A stretch of DNA of 64,000 bases from Levilactobacillus yonginensis (GCF_964065165.1 NZ_OZ061549.1:682001-746000), one strand, 5' to 3'. Shown: positions 1-9,547, counted from the stretch's first letter. Program-made: numbers and translations. The notes: generated from the sequence alone by a model not told the origin.

Positions 1-1
1 A

Positions 2-55
2 GGAACACTGATCACCTTGACTGGTGGCTGGTATCTTTACCACCGTCGGCATTAA
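2..55 (+). CDS. C-terminal tail of a probable membrane or surface protein (partial)
   Basis: The frame is open from the window edge to a TAA stop and ends in a short hydrophobic stretch followed by a basic tail (GGWYLYHRRH). Such a tail is typical of a membrane protein or the sorting signal of an LPXTG surface protein. Only 17 residues are visible, with no LPXTG motif in view, so the function cannot be named. The terminator at 136-168 would end this gene. Confidence 0.3.
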   Translation, partial: GTLITLTGGWYLYHRRH

Positions 56-135
56 CCTATTTTCCTAGGTTTCGGCTTAATCAGATACAGAAGCGGCTTT
101 AAGCTGCTTTGATTACCACCTCTGATATACAAAAC

Positions 136-168
136 AAAGGTCATCGTCAAAATTGACGATGACCTTTT
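136..168. terminator. Bidirectional rho-independent terminator
   Basis: A perfect inverted repeat (AAAGGTCATCGTCAA and its complement) carries T-runs on both sides. It lies between the plus-strand tail ending at 55 and the minus-strand gene ending at 209, and can serve both. Confidence 0.8.
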
Positions 169-208
169 TACTTGTGAAGCAATTTAGCGATAGTCCGACT
201 GACAATAG

Positions 209-517
209 CTATTTATCAAGTTCACCATTGTCATCGTATTGGTAGACGGGACCATCCGTCTTGGCGTCGTAATCAATTGTTAAATCATAACCCACGAAGA
301 ACCATTGGTCGCCCTCAGTAATGTAATAGGTCACATCATCCTTCTTCTCCGCAACAACTGGGTGGCGGGGATGATCGTCAGGCGTCATTCCCAGTGAAAA
401 TCCTTCGTGGACCGGGGTCTTGCCGTAAACTTTACCAAAGAAACGAACACCACGGCCGGTCATGCCCATGTCTTCCCGAAACCATTTACTTGCTGCATCA
501 GTAACCTTAATTTTCAT
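209..517 (-). CDS. HesB/IscA-like (YneR-type) protein
   Basis: A 102-residue protein resembling the HesB/YadR/YfhF group of A-type iron-sulfur carrier folds. The N-terminal MKIKVTDAASKWF and the central acidic segment with GDQWFFVGYDL fit that family. It has no cysteines, so it lacks the Cys ligands of true IscA/SufA carriers; an iron-sulfur role is therefore doubtful, as for other YneR-like proteins. The start has a GAGGAG ribosome site close upstream. It stands alone, with a terminator downstream (136-168). The family is fairly clear; the biochemical role is unknown. Confidence 0.75.
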   Translation of the reverse strand: MKIKVTDAASKWFREDMGMTGRGVRFFGKVYGKTPVHEGFSLGMTPDDHPRHPVVAEKKDDVTYYITEGDQWFFVGYDLTIDYDAKTDGPVYQYDDNGELDK

Positions 518-704
518 AATATAAGACTCCTCTTAGACAGACTATGAATCCGTTTTCATTCTATTTATACCACGAAAAACGGGTAGTTTGCAAGTATCAT
601 TTCACTAACTCTATTATGCACGATTTAATTGTGTATTACGAGCAAAACGCTCAAGCACCGTCGTCATCACGCTCATCCAAGTTTTCATTGGAAAATAGTT
701 GATT

Positions 705-759
705 AAAAAAGGATCAGGTTAGCGCCAGCTTTTGAGCAAGCAGCAACCCGATCCTTTTT
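705..759 (-). terminator. Terminator of greA
   Basis: On the minus strand AGGATCGGGTT pairs with AACCTGATCCT (one G-U pair) across a loop of about 27 nt, followed by T6. It lies just after the greA stop. Confidence 0.8.
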
Positions 760-778
760 AGTATCACTTTAAAAAACT

Positions 779-1255
779 TTATTCAACGTCTAAAACTTCG
801 ACGGACATGTCACCGCCCGGCGTTTCGAACGTAACCTTTTCACCCTTACGATGACCTAGAAGACCCTTAGCAATCGGTGAATCATTAGAGATTTTTCCTG
901 ACATTGGGTCAGCTTCTGCCGCCCCAACGATCGTGTATTCTTCAGGCTCTTCATCGGGAAGCTCCTTGAAGACGACCTTCTTACCAACAGTGATCTCGTC
1001 TTTGTCAGTCCCACCGTTGTCAATGATCTGCGCGTATTGGAGCATCCGTTCAACGGTGCTGATTCGCGTTTCCAACATACTCTGTTCGTCCTTAGCTGAC
1101 TCGTATTCAGAGTTTTCTGAAAGGTCCCCGTAAGAACGAGCAATCTTGATCCGATCGATTACCTTAGGACGTTGATTAATTTTTAAATCTTCGAGTTCGG
1201 CTTCAAGCTTCTCCTTGCCTTCCTCGGTCATTGGATACATTTTGTCTTGTGCCAC
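779..1255 (-). CDS. greA: Transcription elongation factor GreA
   Basis: GreA enters the RNA polymerase secondary channel and stimulates cleavage of backtracked transcripts. The protein has the usual two parts: an N-terminal coiled coil (about residues 5-75, with the acidic tip segment [10 protein letters not shown]) and a C-terminal FKBP-like domain ending in [12 protein letters not shown] place the start at the GTG preceded by AAAGGGG at eight bases spacing, giving 158 residues, the standard GreA length. A GTG three codons earlier overlaps that ribosome site. It follows udk and mltG on the same strand, with a weak hairpin between. Confidence 0.95.
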   Translation of the reverse strand: MAQDKMYPMTEEGKEKLEAELEDLKINQRPKVIDRIKIARSYGDLSENSEYESAKDEQSMLETRISTVERMLQYAQIIDNGGTDKDEITVGKKVVFKELPDEEPEEYTIVGAAEADPMSGKISNDSPIAKGLLGHRKGEKVTFETPGGDMSVEVLDVE

Positions 1256-1323
1256 TTTGGCCACCCCTTTAACAGTTTTTAAATGTCGTGAGTTTCCCTA
1301 CGACTTAAATTTATTGTGATTTA

Positions 1324-1352
1324 GAAAAGGCTAGCTGTTTTGTCAGCTAACC
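1324..1352 (-). terminator. Weak terminator or attenuator between udk and greA
   Basis: On the minus strand GGTTAGCTG pairs with CAGCTAGCC, followed by TTTTCT. The T-run is short, so part of the transcription from mltG-udk may continue into greA. Confidence 0.5.
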
Positions 1353-1361
1353 CGTCCTATT

Positions 1362-2045
1362 CTATATGGTTGTATCTGGATTGTCAAAAACTTGTTCGTT
1401 ACCACTAGCCTCAAGAATTGCCCGAATCTTGGTAACTAACAGGTCGATGGCGACTTGGTTCTCGCCACCTTCAGGCACAATCAGGTCAGCGTAACGTTTG
1501 GTTGGTTCAACAAATTGATGGTAAGTTGGCTTAACCGTCGCTAGGTACTGTTGAATAATGGATTCCAACGACCGGCCCCGTTCATTCATGTCCCGTTCGA
1601 TCCGCCGAATAATCCGAATATCATCATCAGTATCGACGAAGACCTTGATGTCCATCAAATCCCGCAACCGTTCATCATCTAGAATTAAGATACCTTCCAA
1701 AATAATGACATCCCGTGGTTCCTGATGAATCGTCTTGTCACTACGTGTTGAGAGCGTGTAATCATACACAGGCTTCTCAATTGCCTGACGATCTAAAAGT
1801 TGCTTCAACTGGGAAATTAAAAGATCTGTATCGAAGGCCAGTGGGTGATCATAGTTCACCGCTGCCCGTTCTTCCATGGTCATTTCGGACTGATCATTGT
1901 AATACGAATCCTGTTGCAAAATCATGATTGAATGTCCAATCAACTGATTGAAGATTGCCCGACTAACGGTCGTCTTACCGCTACCAGAACCCCCAGTTAC
2001 CCCAATAATGATCGGTCGCTTTTTGTCTGCCAACACTGTCGCCAT
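1362..2045 (-). CDS. udk: Uridine kinase
   Basis: Phosphorylates uridine and cytidine to UMP and CMP in pyrimidine salvage. A P-loop ([17 protein letters not shown]) lies near residue 15, followed by the uridine-kinase pattern with DSYYND and YDHPLAFD, and an IILEGIL strand. At 227 residues it is slightly longer than typical Udk (about 205-215) because of the C-terminal tail. The ATG at 2045 sits directly against its AAAGG; a GTG three codons later (2036) is better spaced and may be the true start. It follows mltG by three bases, so the two are co-transcribed. Confidence 0.95.
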   Translation of the reverse strand: MATVLADKKRPIIIGVTGGSGSGKTTVSRAIFNQLIGHSIMILQQDSYYNDQSEMTMEERAAVNYDHPLAFDTDLLISQLKQLLDRQAIEKPVYDYTLSTRSDKTIHQEPRDVIILEGILILDDERLRDLMDIKVFVDTDDDIRIIRRIERDMNERGRSLESIIQQYLATVKPTYHQFVEPTKRYADLIVPEGGENQVAIDLLVTKIRAILEASGNEQVFDNPDTTI

Positions 2046-2048
2046 CCT

Positions 2049-3182
2049 TTATTTATTATCGCTTGCTAATGAACTTGTTTTTTCTTGATGTTGCGCATAG
2101 GTTTCTGAGAAGTATACCTTTCCCGTCTTGGTATTGGCGATGAAGTAGTAGTACCCCTTCTTTCGGTCAGCCGGATGTAAGACCGCCTTGATCGATGAAG
2201 CGCTCGGGTTCGCAAACGGACCAGGCCCGTATCCCGTATGAATGTACAAGTTATACGGTGACTTGACCTTCAAATCCTTGTAAGTCAACGTCTTCTTAGT
2301 CGTCTTCAATGCATACTGAACGGTAATATCAGATTGAAGTGCCATTCCTGCCTTGATCCGGTTTAAGAAGACCCCCGCAATCTTGTCCCGGTCAGATTGC
2401 GTGACCCCTTCACGTTCGACTAAGGACGCTAGGGTCAGAACTTCTTGAACGCTACGGCCTTGCTTCTTGATGGCAGCGTAGCTCGGTTGCAATTGCTGGT
2501 CCATGTTACCAACCATCTGGGTCACAATCTGTTTCAAGGTCATCTTTTTGCTAGCCTGATACGTGGCCGGAGCTAGATAACCTTCCAACCGATACCGGAC
2601 GTGCTTAGCCTGTTTGGCTGAACCCAACAGCTGTGGATACTTGACCGCCAACTGATTGAAGAAAGCCTGATCTTTCATCAGACTCATGAATTCCTTCTTG
2701 GTGAAATCAGTGGTTTGTGGAATCTCAGCGGCTAGTTGATCAATTGTCTCACCTTCACGAACCAGGACCTTACCAGCTTGGCTCTGAATTGGTTCCGCCG
2801 AACCACCCTTTTGAAGCTGCGTAGCAATTTGCTTCAAACTCATTGAAGGTTTCAATTGATAATAACCTGCCTGAAAGTTCGTGAATTTATTTGATTTGAC
2901 GTAGTAGTTGAAAACCATACCACTCTTAACCACTTTTTTATCCTGGAGAATCTGACCAATCTTATTCGAGGTCGCTCCAAGGGGAACGTGAACTTGAACC
3001 ACGTTTTGATCATCAGCATCATAGGGCTTCAGTGACGTCTGGAAGTAGTGGTACCCGAAGACACCAATTGCTACTGCCAGAATCACAAGCAGACTTGCCA
3101 CACCAATGATAATGCGTCGTCCAAATGAACGTTTATTCCCCGCTTCATGCCGTGTAGGCGTGGGATCTGTGCCATTATCCAA
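2049..3182 (-). CDS. mltG: Endolytic murein transglycosylase MltG (YceG-like)
   Basis: A membrane-anchored lytic transglycosylase that cuts nascent glycan strands in peptidoglycan. It has a basic cytoplasmic N-terminus, one transmembrane helix at about residues 24-46, a LysM-like region, and the catalytic YceG domain. The conserved LASLVEREG segment carries the catalytic Glu, followed by GVFLNRI and the late GYGPGPFANPS motif. The start is TTG with GGAGG seven bases upstream. Length (377) is normal for the family. A good TATAAT lies at 3217-3222 on this strand. First gene of the mltG-udk(-greA) unit. Confidence 0.93.
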   Translation of the reverse strand: MDNGTDPTPTRHEAGNKRSFGRRIIIGVASLLVILAVAIGVFGYHYFQTSLKPYDADDQNVVQVHVPLGATSNKIGQILQDKKVVKSGMVFNYYVKSNKFTNFQAGYYQLKPSMSLKQIATQLQKGGSAEPIQSQAGKVLVREGETIDQLAAEIPQTTDFTKKEFMSLMKDQAFFNQLAVKYPQLLGSAKQAKHVRYRLEGYLAPATYQASKKMTLKQIVTQMVGNMDQQLQPSYAAIKKQGRSVQEVLTLASLVEREGVTQSDRDKIAGVFLNRIKAGMALQSDITVQYALKTTKKTLTYKDLKVKSPYNLYIHTGYGPGPFANPSASSIKAVLHPADRKKGYYYFIANTKTGKVYFSETYAQHQEKTSSLASDNK

Positions 3183-3308
3183 CTTATTTCCTCCGTTCTA
3201 TGCCATAGTCTCCTCCATTATACAGAACTTCCCCCTAAGCGGGAACATGAAAATGGGACTTTGATGAAAATGTAATCTTTTTTTCAGCAATCAGTTGGCA
3301 ACCTGACC

Positions 3309-3386
3309 CAACCAACGATCGTTTTTAACAAAAACGTGTTCAATCTTCCCGCAAGAAAATCAAACACGTTTTTAGTTGGTTTTTTA
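3309..3386. terminator. Terminator after pheT, possibly bidirectional
   Basis: AAAAACGTGTT at 3330-3340 pairs with 3363-3373. An outer pair, AACCAAC with GTTGGTT, closes a longer stem followed on the plus side by T6. It ends the pheS-pheT transcript. The rest of the 3183-3518 gap holds the mltG promoter region and nothing else that I can recognise. Confidence 0.6.
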
Positions 3387-3518
3387 AAAATATAAATGAG
3401 AGACGTTAACAAGGTGATTCATCTGAAATCGTTAAAATTTCATGATACCAATTATCAATTTCGAAATAACTGTTCACTGTCGTATTCCTACCAACCGAAA
3501 GCGGTAATCAGGAGAAAA

Positions 3519-5927
3519 TTAACGAATTTCAGCACCTAAGTCATCTTGCAAGCGTTTCTCAACCTTTTCGAAGGCTTGCGTAACGGCGTCATCGACCAAC
3601 GTTTCATTTTTGTCTTGGTAAGTCAGGGTGTAAGCCAATGACTTCTTCCCCTTAGGGACCTTGACACCATCGTAAACGTCAAACAGCTTGACGGACTGCA
3701 GGAATGCTCCGCCCCGCTTTTCAATCAAGGCCACGATTTGTTCGTTCGTCACGTCATCGGCTACCAGCATGGCAATGTCCCGCGTAATCGCTGGGTAACG
3801 TGAAATCACGTCGTATTGGTTTTCCTGCTTAGGCATATCGATGATTGCCTGCAAGTTGAGTTCAAAGACGTAAGTGGCACCAATCTTAAATTGCTTAGCA
3901 ATCGTAGGGTGAACTTGACCCATGAAACCGATCCGGTGACCGTGAACTAAGATATCTGCGGTTCGACCTGGATGCATTTCAGGCATATCGGTATTGGCTT
4001 CGTAAGTGACATCCCCGTTAACGGCCATGTCCTTCAGATAAGCTTCAACGATCCCCTTGATTTGATAGAAATCAACTTCTTGGGCAGGTTGGTTCCAACC
4101 AGCAGGCATCAGCGTCCCGGTGATTGCACCAGCAATGTGTTCCTGTTCGTTCGGACGGTCAGTACCATCCTCACGATAGAAGACCCGGCCTTGTTCGTAC
4201 AAAGCCACATCCTTCACTTTACGAGCAGAATTGTAGGCAATGTCGTCTAAGAGCCCCGTGACAACGTTCATCCGCAAAACCGCGTGATCAACACTCATTG
4301 GCCAAGCCAATTGGGTCGTTTCACTGTCTTGCATCAAGAACATCTTGGCCTTGTCTTCCGTCGTCAATGCGTAGGAAATCGCTTGGTTCAAGCCCAAACC
4401 TTCCAGTGAGTGCCGCGTTGCTCGCATCAATTTTTGTGCGGAAGTCAACGTCCCCATCGTCATCCGCCCAGTGGGTAACGTCGTTGGTAACTCATCGTAA
4501 CCGTAGATCCGGGCAATTTCTTCCAATAAATCAGCCGGAATGTGAATGTCGTTCCGCCGAACCGGCACCGTCACCGTAAGCGTTTCGCCTTCGCTAGCGA
4601 CGTCAAAGCCTAAGCTTTCCAGGATATGGGTAACTTTAGTGAGGTCAAGGTCAGTTCCCAAGACGGCATTGATGTGGCCTAACGTAATCGTAATGACCGC
4701 TGGATCAGGAATGTTTACTGAACCCACAACGGAACCCAGTTGCACTTCACCCGCGGCCAGTTCGTTCATCATTTGCGCAGCAGCGTCTAAGGCTTCTTGC
4801 ACGCCCGCTTGGTTGACACCACGTTCGAACCGTTGAGAAGCGTCCGTGTGTAAATGATGCCGTTGGGCCGCCTTCCGGATGTGATCATGTTCAAAAACGG
4901 CAGATTCAATGGCCACCGTGACGGTCTCATCGGAAATAGCCGTGCTTAATCCACCCATCACACCAGCCAACGCGATTGGGGCTTTGTCGTCGGCAATGAC
5001 GATATCTTGTGGGTCTAAGTCGTGTTCGCCTTCATCCAAGGTCGTCAGCTTTTCGCCAGCTTTAGCCGTCCGGACGTAAACGTCTTGGCCAGCAAACTTG
5101 TCGTAGTCAAAAGCGTGCAAAGGTTGACCATATTTCAGCATAATGTAGTTCGTGATATCGACCACGTTGTTGATTGGCCGGTAACCAGCGTTCCACAAAC
5201 GAACCTGTAACCACATTGGACTTGGAGCCAGCTTAACCTGCTTGACTAACCGCATCCGGTATTGAGGGGCTAAATCAGCATCTACGTGAACAGCCAATTG
5301 ACCTTCGATGGCGTGACCGGCTTCCTTCAAATCAACTTGATCAAGGGTAACTGGTCGGTCGTAGATGGCTGCCAAATCATGCAACGTTCCGTTCAAGCTC
5401 AGCATGTCACCCCGGTTAGGTGTCACATCCAAGTCGATCAGGCTGTCGTTCATCCCCAGGTAATCGTACACATCGTCACCCGGCGTGGCATCGGCTGGTA
5501 AAACATAGATTCCATCGGCGTATTCCTTAGGAACCACATCATCTGAAAAACCAATTTCTTGTAGAGCACAGATCATACCGGCGGAAGGAACACCGCGCAT
5601 CTTAGACTTCTTGATTTTAACGTTGCCGGCAATGCGGGAACCAGGCAAAGCAACAATAACCCTTTGACCCTTATCAATATTAGGCGCGCCACACACAATT
5701 TGTAAGGGTTCGTCTTCGCCTACGTCTACTTGACAAATGTGCAAGTGGTCTGAATCTGGATGCATTTCAATCAACAAGACGTGGCCAACAACGATTTTCT
5801 TTAAACCGTCACTAGGCTTAACGACGTCATCAACTTCAACGGAAGTCCGTTCGATTTTTTCCGCCAAATCAGCGGGTGATACGTTTAAATCTAAATATTC
5901 TTTAATCCAATTGTATGAAATCTTCAT
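3519..5927 (-). CDS. pheT: Phenylalanine--tRNA ligase beta subunit
   Basis: Beta chain of the alpha2-beta2 phenylalanyl-tRNA synthetase. It carries the EMAP-like tRNA-binding domain (about residues 40-150, with VCGAPNIDKGQRVIVALPG), the B3/B4 editing domain, B5, and the C-terminal ferredoxin-like anticodon-binding domain (ISRYPAITRDIAMLVADDVT onwards). At 802 residues it is full length. It lies nine bases after pheS, with AAGGATAACC as ribosome site. Both genes are under the T-box leader at 7069-7327. The same OB-type tRNA-binding domain occurs alone in ytpR at 44363-45001. Confidence 0.98.
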   Translation of the reverse strand: MKISYNWIKEYLDLNVSPADLAEKIERTSVEVDDVVKPSDGLKKIVVGHVLLIEMHPDSDHLHICQVDVGEDEPLQIVCGAPNIDKGQRVIVALPGSRIAGNVKIKKSKMRGVPSAGMICALQEIGFSDDVVPKEYADGIYVLPADATPGDDVYDYLGMNDSLIDLDVTPNRGDMLSLNGTLHDLAAIYDRPVTLDQVDLKEAGHAIEGQLAVHVDADLAPQYRMRLVKQVKLAPSPMWLQVRLWNAGYRPINNVVDITNYIMLKYGQPLHAFDYDKFAGQDVYVRTAKAGEKLTTLDEGEHDLDPQDIVIADDKAPIALAGVMGGLSTAISDETVTVAIESAVFEHDHIRKAAQRHHLHTDASQRFERGVNQAGVQEALDAAAQMMNELAAGEVQLGSVVGSVNIPDPAVITITLGHINAVLGTDLDLTKVTHILESLGFDVASEGETLTVTVPVRRNDIHIPADLLEEIARIYGYDELPTTLPTGRMTMGTLTSAQKLMRATRHSLEGLGLNQAISYALTTEDKAKMFLMQDSETTQLAWPMSVDHAVLRMNVVTGLLDDIAYNSARKVKDVALYEQGRVFYREDGTDRPNEQEHIAGAITGTLMPAGWNQPAQEVDFYQIKGIVEAYLKDMAVNGDVTYEANTDMPEMHPGRTADILVHGHRIGFMGQVHPTIAKQFKIGATYVFELNLQAIIDMPKQENQYDVISRYPAITRDIAMLVADDVTNEQIVALIEKRGGAFLQSVKLFDVYDGVKVPKGKKSLAYTLTYQDKNETLVDDAVTQAFEKVEKRLQDDLGAEIR

Positions 5928-5936
5928 GGTTGGCGG

Positions 5937-6983
5937 TTATCCTTTCTTCGTGAATTGCGTAAGGAAGCGAACATCATTTAAGTAGAAGTTCCGGATGTCA
6001 TCGACCCCATACTTCAACATAGCGAACCGGTCTGGGCCCACACCGAAGGCAAACCCACCGTAAACATCAGGATCCACACCGGCCATCTTCAAGACGTTCG
6101 GGTGAACCATGCCGGCACCGAGAACTTCGATCCAACCGGTATTCTTGCAAACACCGCAGCCCTTACCACCACAGTTAAAGCAGGTAATGTCAGCTTCAAC
6201 GGAAGGTTCAGTAAATGGGAAGTAGCTTGGCCGCAAGCGGACGTCAAACTTATCCCCAAACAATTCGTGAGCCAGAACTTGAAGGGTCCCCTTCAGGTCA
6301 GCCATGGTGACGTGCTTGTCGATAACCAGCCCTTCCACCTGATGAAATTGGTGGGAGTGGGTTGGGTCATCGGTATCGCGACGGTAAACAACTCCAGGCG
6401 AGATCATCTTCAACGGCCCTTGACTAAAATCGTGCTTTTCCAGTGTCCGTGCTTGCATTGGTGATGTCTGTGTCCGCATCAAGATTTCCTTCGTAATGTA
6501 GAACGTATCCTGCATATCCCGAGCTGGGTGATTCTTGGGCAAATTCATCATTTCAAAGTTGTACTTATCTTCTTCAACTTCAGGTCCACTCAAAACCTGG
6601 TAACCCATTCCCAAGAAGAGGTCTTCGATTTGATCGATAATTTGTTGAATCACGTGTGGTTCACCCTTGGCTACTGGTGTCCCAGGCAACGTTACATCGA
6701 TTTTTTCATTCGCCAATCGGGCGTTCAAAACGGCATTTTCCAATTCTTCACGACGCTTGGTCAAAGCTGCCGTTAAATCATCACGAATTTCATTGGCAAA
6801 GGCACCAACCTTGGGCCGTTCTTCGGCGTCTAAGTCCCGCATGCCCCGCAAAACTTCCGTGATGGGACCCTTTTTACCTAACAACGATACCCGGACTTGG
6901 TTCACGTCCTTGAGGTCGCTTGATTTCTGAATTTCAGCCAAACCGCGTTGGTGCAGTTCGCTTAATTTATCTTTTAACGACAT
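5937..6983 (-). CDS. pheS: Phenylalanine--tRNA ligase alpha subunit
   Basis: Catalytic alpha chain of PheRS. The N-terminal coiled coil (residues 1-90) precedes the class II core, with motif 2 around [20 protein letters not shown] and motif 3 around [17 protein letters not shown]. The substrate-pocket Phe/Ala region FTEPSVEAD is present, as is the [17 protein letters not shown] insertion found in bacterial PheS. Full length at 348 residues. The start has GGAGG seven bases upstream. It heads the pheS-pheT operon behind a T-box. Confidence 0.98.
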   Translation of the reverse strand: MSLKDKLSELHQRGLAEIQKSSDLKDVNQVRVSLLGKKGPITEVLRGMRDLDAEERPKVGAFANEIRDDLTAALTKRREELENAVLNARLANEKIDVTLPGTPVAKGEPHVIQQIIDQIEDLFLGMGYQVLSGPEVEEDKYNFEMMNLPKNHPARDMQDTFYITKEILMRTQTSPMQARTLEKHDFSQGPLKMISPGVVYRRDTDDPTHSHQFHQVEGLVIDKHVTMADLKGTLQVLAHELFGDKFDVRLRPSYFPFTEPSVEADITCFNCGGKGCGVCKNTGWIEVLGAGMVHPNVLKMAGVDPDVYGGFAFGVGPDRFAMLKYGVDDIRNFYLNDVRFLTQFTKKG

Positions 6984-7068
6984 ACAACATCCTCCATTTT
7001 TAATGTTCTGCTTCTAATCATAGTTTTACGACACTGGTAGCAAAGATTCAGTCGCGTTCTGGGCAAAC

Positions 7069-7327
7069 AAAAAAGCTCCGCCCCTTAACTAGGGACGAAG
7101 CTTCGCGGTACCACCCTGATTTCAGCCAAAGTCCAAGACTTTGACCACACTCAGTCGTGATAACGGTCACTTACCGGTCGATCATTCATCGTGTTTCCAC
7201 GAATCCCGATGGCAACTCAAGAACTGAATTCACCAACCCGTCTGAAGTTTGCTTACAGTCTAGGCAAACTCTTCCTGACAAACGATACCGGCTACTGCTT
7301 TTCTATCATCGTTTTTAACTATTACGT
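7069..7327 (-). ncRNA. T-box leader of pheST
   Basis: The minus strand carries the T-box sequence AGGGTGGTACCGCG (7104-7117) just before a terminator whose arms are AAGCTTCGTCCCT and AGGGGCGGAGCTT, followed by T6 (7069-7103). A Stem I region lies upstream. A TTC triplet preceded by GAA (7228-7226) is the likely phenylalanine specifier. T-boxes read uncharged tRNA and switch from terminator to antiterminator. The UGGU bulge would pair with an ACCA tRNA end. Confidence 0.93.
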
Positions 7328-7333
7328 TCTCTT

Positions 7334-7362
7334 AGCCTAGCGGATTTTCTGAAAACTGTCAA
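7334..7362 (-). promoter_or_regulatory. Promoter of the pheST leader
   Basis: TTGACA (7362-7357) and TAGGCT (7339-7334) are separated by exactly 17 bases on the minus strand. The -35 box abuts the stop codon of the upstream HxlR gene at 7363. Confidence 0.8.
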
Positions 7363-7737
7363 CTACTTCTGGTTGGTTTCCGTTGGGCAATACCACTTAT
7401 CTGACCAAGCGTGAACGGCCAACATGATATCTTTGAACTCTTGCCCCTTTTGGGTTAATTCGTATTCGATCAACGCGTTGTCTGGAAAGGTCCGGCGAAC
7501 AATCACGCCATTAACTTCCAATTCCTTTAAACGCTCAACCAGGACCCGATCGCTGCAACGCGGAATCTTCCGCGCTAAATCACGGAATCGTTGTGGACCT
7601 TCTTGAAGCAGAACATCAATAATTAAGCCATTCCACTTCTTACCCAAAAAAGAAAAAGTCTGTTCGAATCGTGGACAAAGTGTGAAATCCACAGTGGATT
7701 CGTCAGGCACCTTTGGTGACATTGTTTGCATCTTCAT
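7363..7737 (-). CDS. HxlR-family transcriptional regulator
   Basis: A winged-helix DNA-binding protein of the HxlR/MarR-like type, 124 residues. Family features are the conserved Cys in CPRFEQTFSFLGKKWNGLI near the N-terminus, then FRDLARKIP, the recognition region with VLVERLKELEVNGVI, and YELTQKG. In several HxlR proteins the Cys senses electrophiles or oxidants. The start is the ATG with GGGAGG five bases upstream; an in-frame GTG 24 bases earlier lacks a ribosome site. It lies about 30 bases after the HD-domain gene and is probably co-transcribed with it. Its targets are unknown. Confidence 0.85.
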   Translation of the reverse strand: MKMQTMSPKVPDESTVDFTLCPRFEQTFSFLGKKWNGLIIDVLLQEGPQRFRDLARKIPRCSDRVLVERLKELEVNGVIVRRTFPDNALIEYELTQKGQEFKDIMLAVHAWSDKWYCPTETNQK

Positions 7738-7766
7738 CGTTGCCTCCCATCCAGGTTTCACTGAAA

Positions 7767-8264
7767 CTAGGCGTTAGGCGTAACCTTGTCCATCAGAGCT
7801 TCAACACGCTTACGGGCTGGTCCACAGAATTCATGAACAGCTTCATAGTCATCCACCAAAGAAACAATGACACTCTCCCGGTATTTAGGCATAGCGAGGG
7901 TGGCACCCCACATATGCTTCAGAATAATATCTTTTTCCATTGGGCTCAGGTCCGTCAGCTTCTCAGCGTTCCGGAGGGAAACTCGTGGATGGATGAATGC
8001 GTGCGAGCCCAGATTGAACTTCGTCGTGCGCCAATCATAATAAAACAAGTCATGTAACAACCCACCCCGCGCAGTGGCCCGGGTATTCAAACCAAGTTTC
8101 TTTGCAATCAAATAGCTATTGTAGGAAACCGAAATAGAGTGGTCTAATCGGTTAGAGTGGTGATGCTGGGTATAATTCGCCAGGCGTTGAACCGGCTCCT
8201 GTGCCAACAAGTCAGAAACTAAAGCAAGGTACTCGGGGTCATCGCGCCAAGTAAGTTTGGTCAT
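7767..8264 (-). CDS. HD-domain phosphohydrolase-like protein
   Basis: A 165-residue protein with metal-binding HD motifs: DHSISVSYNSY, then GLLHDLFYYDW (the HD pair), and SLVDDYEAV near the end. HD proteins hydrolyse phosphate esters of nucleotides or related compounds; the substrate here cannot be read from sequence. The chosen ATG has AAGGAAG upstream at good spacing; the longer frame would start inside that site. It precedes the HxlR regulator on the same strand, which suggests the regulator controls or senses this locus. Confidence 0.8.
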   Translation of the reverse strand: MTKLTWRDDPEYLALVSDLLAQEPVQRLANYTQHHHSNRLDHSISVSYNSYLIAKKLGLNTRATARGGLLHDLFYYDWRTTKFNLGSHAFIHPRVSLRNAEKLTDLSPMEKDIILKHMWGATLAMPKYRESVIVSLVDDYEAVHEFCGPARKRVEALMDKVTPNA

Positions 8265-8387
8265 AGAATGCTTCCTTTTCATTTGAAATTATGATTTTCA
8301 GTCTTCTTAACCCTATATCTTACTTGCTTTTGGCTAAATTGCAACCATTACGCTTCATTTTTGAGCGGGTTTACCGTTTCTTAACCA

Positions 8388-9158
8388 TCAGCCCACTAGC
8401 CGAAACATCACGACTCCCGCAGCAATCGCCACGTTCAGTGATTCTGCCTGACCCTTGATGGGAATATACAGGTTTCTAGTCGTCATCTGCTGGAGGTCGG
8501 GCGCCATTCCATTACCCTCGTTACCCATGATGATAGCACCTGCACTGAGAGCGGGCACATCCCGGTAATCTTTCGCCTGTGGATCTAGATTCGTTCCATA
8601 GACGGGTAAGTGCCGACTCGTGAAGGCACTGATCCAGTCATGCAGGTCGGCTTCCACCACTTGGATGTGAAACTGACTCCCTTGCATGGATCGCAGAACT
8701 TTAGGCAGGTAGCGACTCGCCGTTCCCTTGCCAAAGACTACCCCGGCCAGACCCGCCGCATCTGCCGTCCGCACCATGGTCCCAATGTTACCGGGATCTT
8801 GTACGTAGTCGAGGAAGAGCCAGACACCAGTCGCCACAGCTGGATCAACGTCTTCATCGCGTGTTAACGGCGCAGTTGCAAAAATTCCTTGGGGGGTACC
8901 AGTATCCCCGATTGTATTGGCAATACTTTCAGTCAGTTCGAAAATATCGACGTTATCCGGTAGCTCAGCAGCGTGCCGGTCCAACTGCTCAGCCGTTCCC
9001 AAGATGGCAGTCAGTGGTTGCTGAGCCTTGATTGCCTCCTGAACCAAATGCCAACTTTCTAATAGGTAGGTTTGAGTTGCTTTCCGTCCCTTTTTACTAG
9101 TCAAAGCCCGCCACTGCTTGACGCGCTTATTTTGCCCTGACGTTATCTTTTCTCTCAC
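8388..9158 (-). CDS. TrmH/SpoU-family RNA 2'-O-methyltransferase
   Basis: A SPOUT-fold methyltransferase of 256 residues. The N-terminal substrate-binding part (to about residue 95) precedes the knotted SpoU domain, with VWLFLDYVQDPGNIGTMVRTADAAG, AIIMGNEGNGM and PIKGQAESLNVAIAAG as the three signature segments. The likely reaction is ribose methylation of rRNA or tRNA; the exact nucleotide is not evident (YsgA/RlmB-like). It starts at GTG with GGGAG upstream and is divergent from acyP, a pairing common in lactobacilli. Confidence 0.9.
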   Translation of the reverse strand: MREKITSGQNKRVKQWRALTSKKGRKATQTYLLESWHLVQEAIKAQQPLTAILGTAEQLDRHAAELPDNVDIFELTESIANTIGDTGTPQGIFATAPLTRDEDVDPAVATGVWLFLDYVQDPGNIGTMVRTADAAGLAGVVFGKGTASRYLPKVLRSMQGSQFHIQVVEADLHDWISAFTSRHLPVYGTNLDPQAKDYRDVPALSAGAIIMGNEGNGMAPDLQQMTTRNLYIPIKGQAESLNVAIAAGVVMFRLVG

Positions 9159-9274
9159 GGTCGCTTACTCCCATCCAATTTGTTTTCCTAAGTTTACCAT
9201 ATTGCTAGTTGCTCTAGGGCGTTACGCGGTATGATTAAGAAAGAAATCACGCTTAGAAGGAGGCAATCAACACT

Positions 9275-9547
9275 GTGCAAACCCAAAAACTCATTATTAG
9301 TGGTCTGGTTCAGGGCGTCGGTTTTCGGTGGTCAACAGCCAAGGTAGCCCAGCAACTAGGTGTCACCGGCACCGTCAGAAATTGTAGCAACGGTCAGGTC
9401 GAAGTATTGGCCACCGGCGACTCACACCAACTCGTTGACTTTCAAACCCAGCTCAATCATGGCCTAGCTCCCTGGATTTCCGTTCAAGCCATCGACGTAA
9501 CGGACCTCCCCCTACACCACTTTAACGGTTTTCAGATCATTGCTTAG
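9275..9547 (+). CDS. acyP: Acylphosphatase
   Basis: A 90-residue acylphosphatase that hydrolyses acyl phosphates. The signature GLVQGVGFRW contains the catalytic Arg, and GTVRNCSNGQVEVLATG carries the catalytic Asn. It starts at GTG with AAGGAGG nearby. The gene lies between the divergent TrmH-family gene and yidC. It contains a Cys and an unremarkable C-terminus; nothing is unusual. Confidence 0.95.
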   Translation: MQTQKLIISGLVQGVGFRWSTAKVAQQLGVTGTVRNCSNGQVEVLATGDSHQLVDFQTQLNHGLAPWISVQAIDVTDLPLHHFNGFQIIA

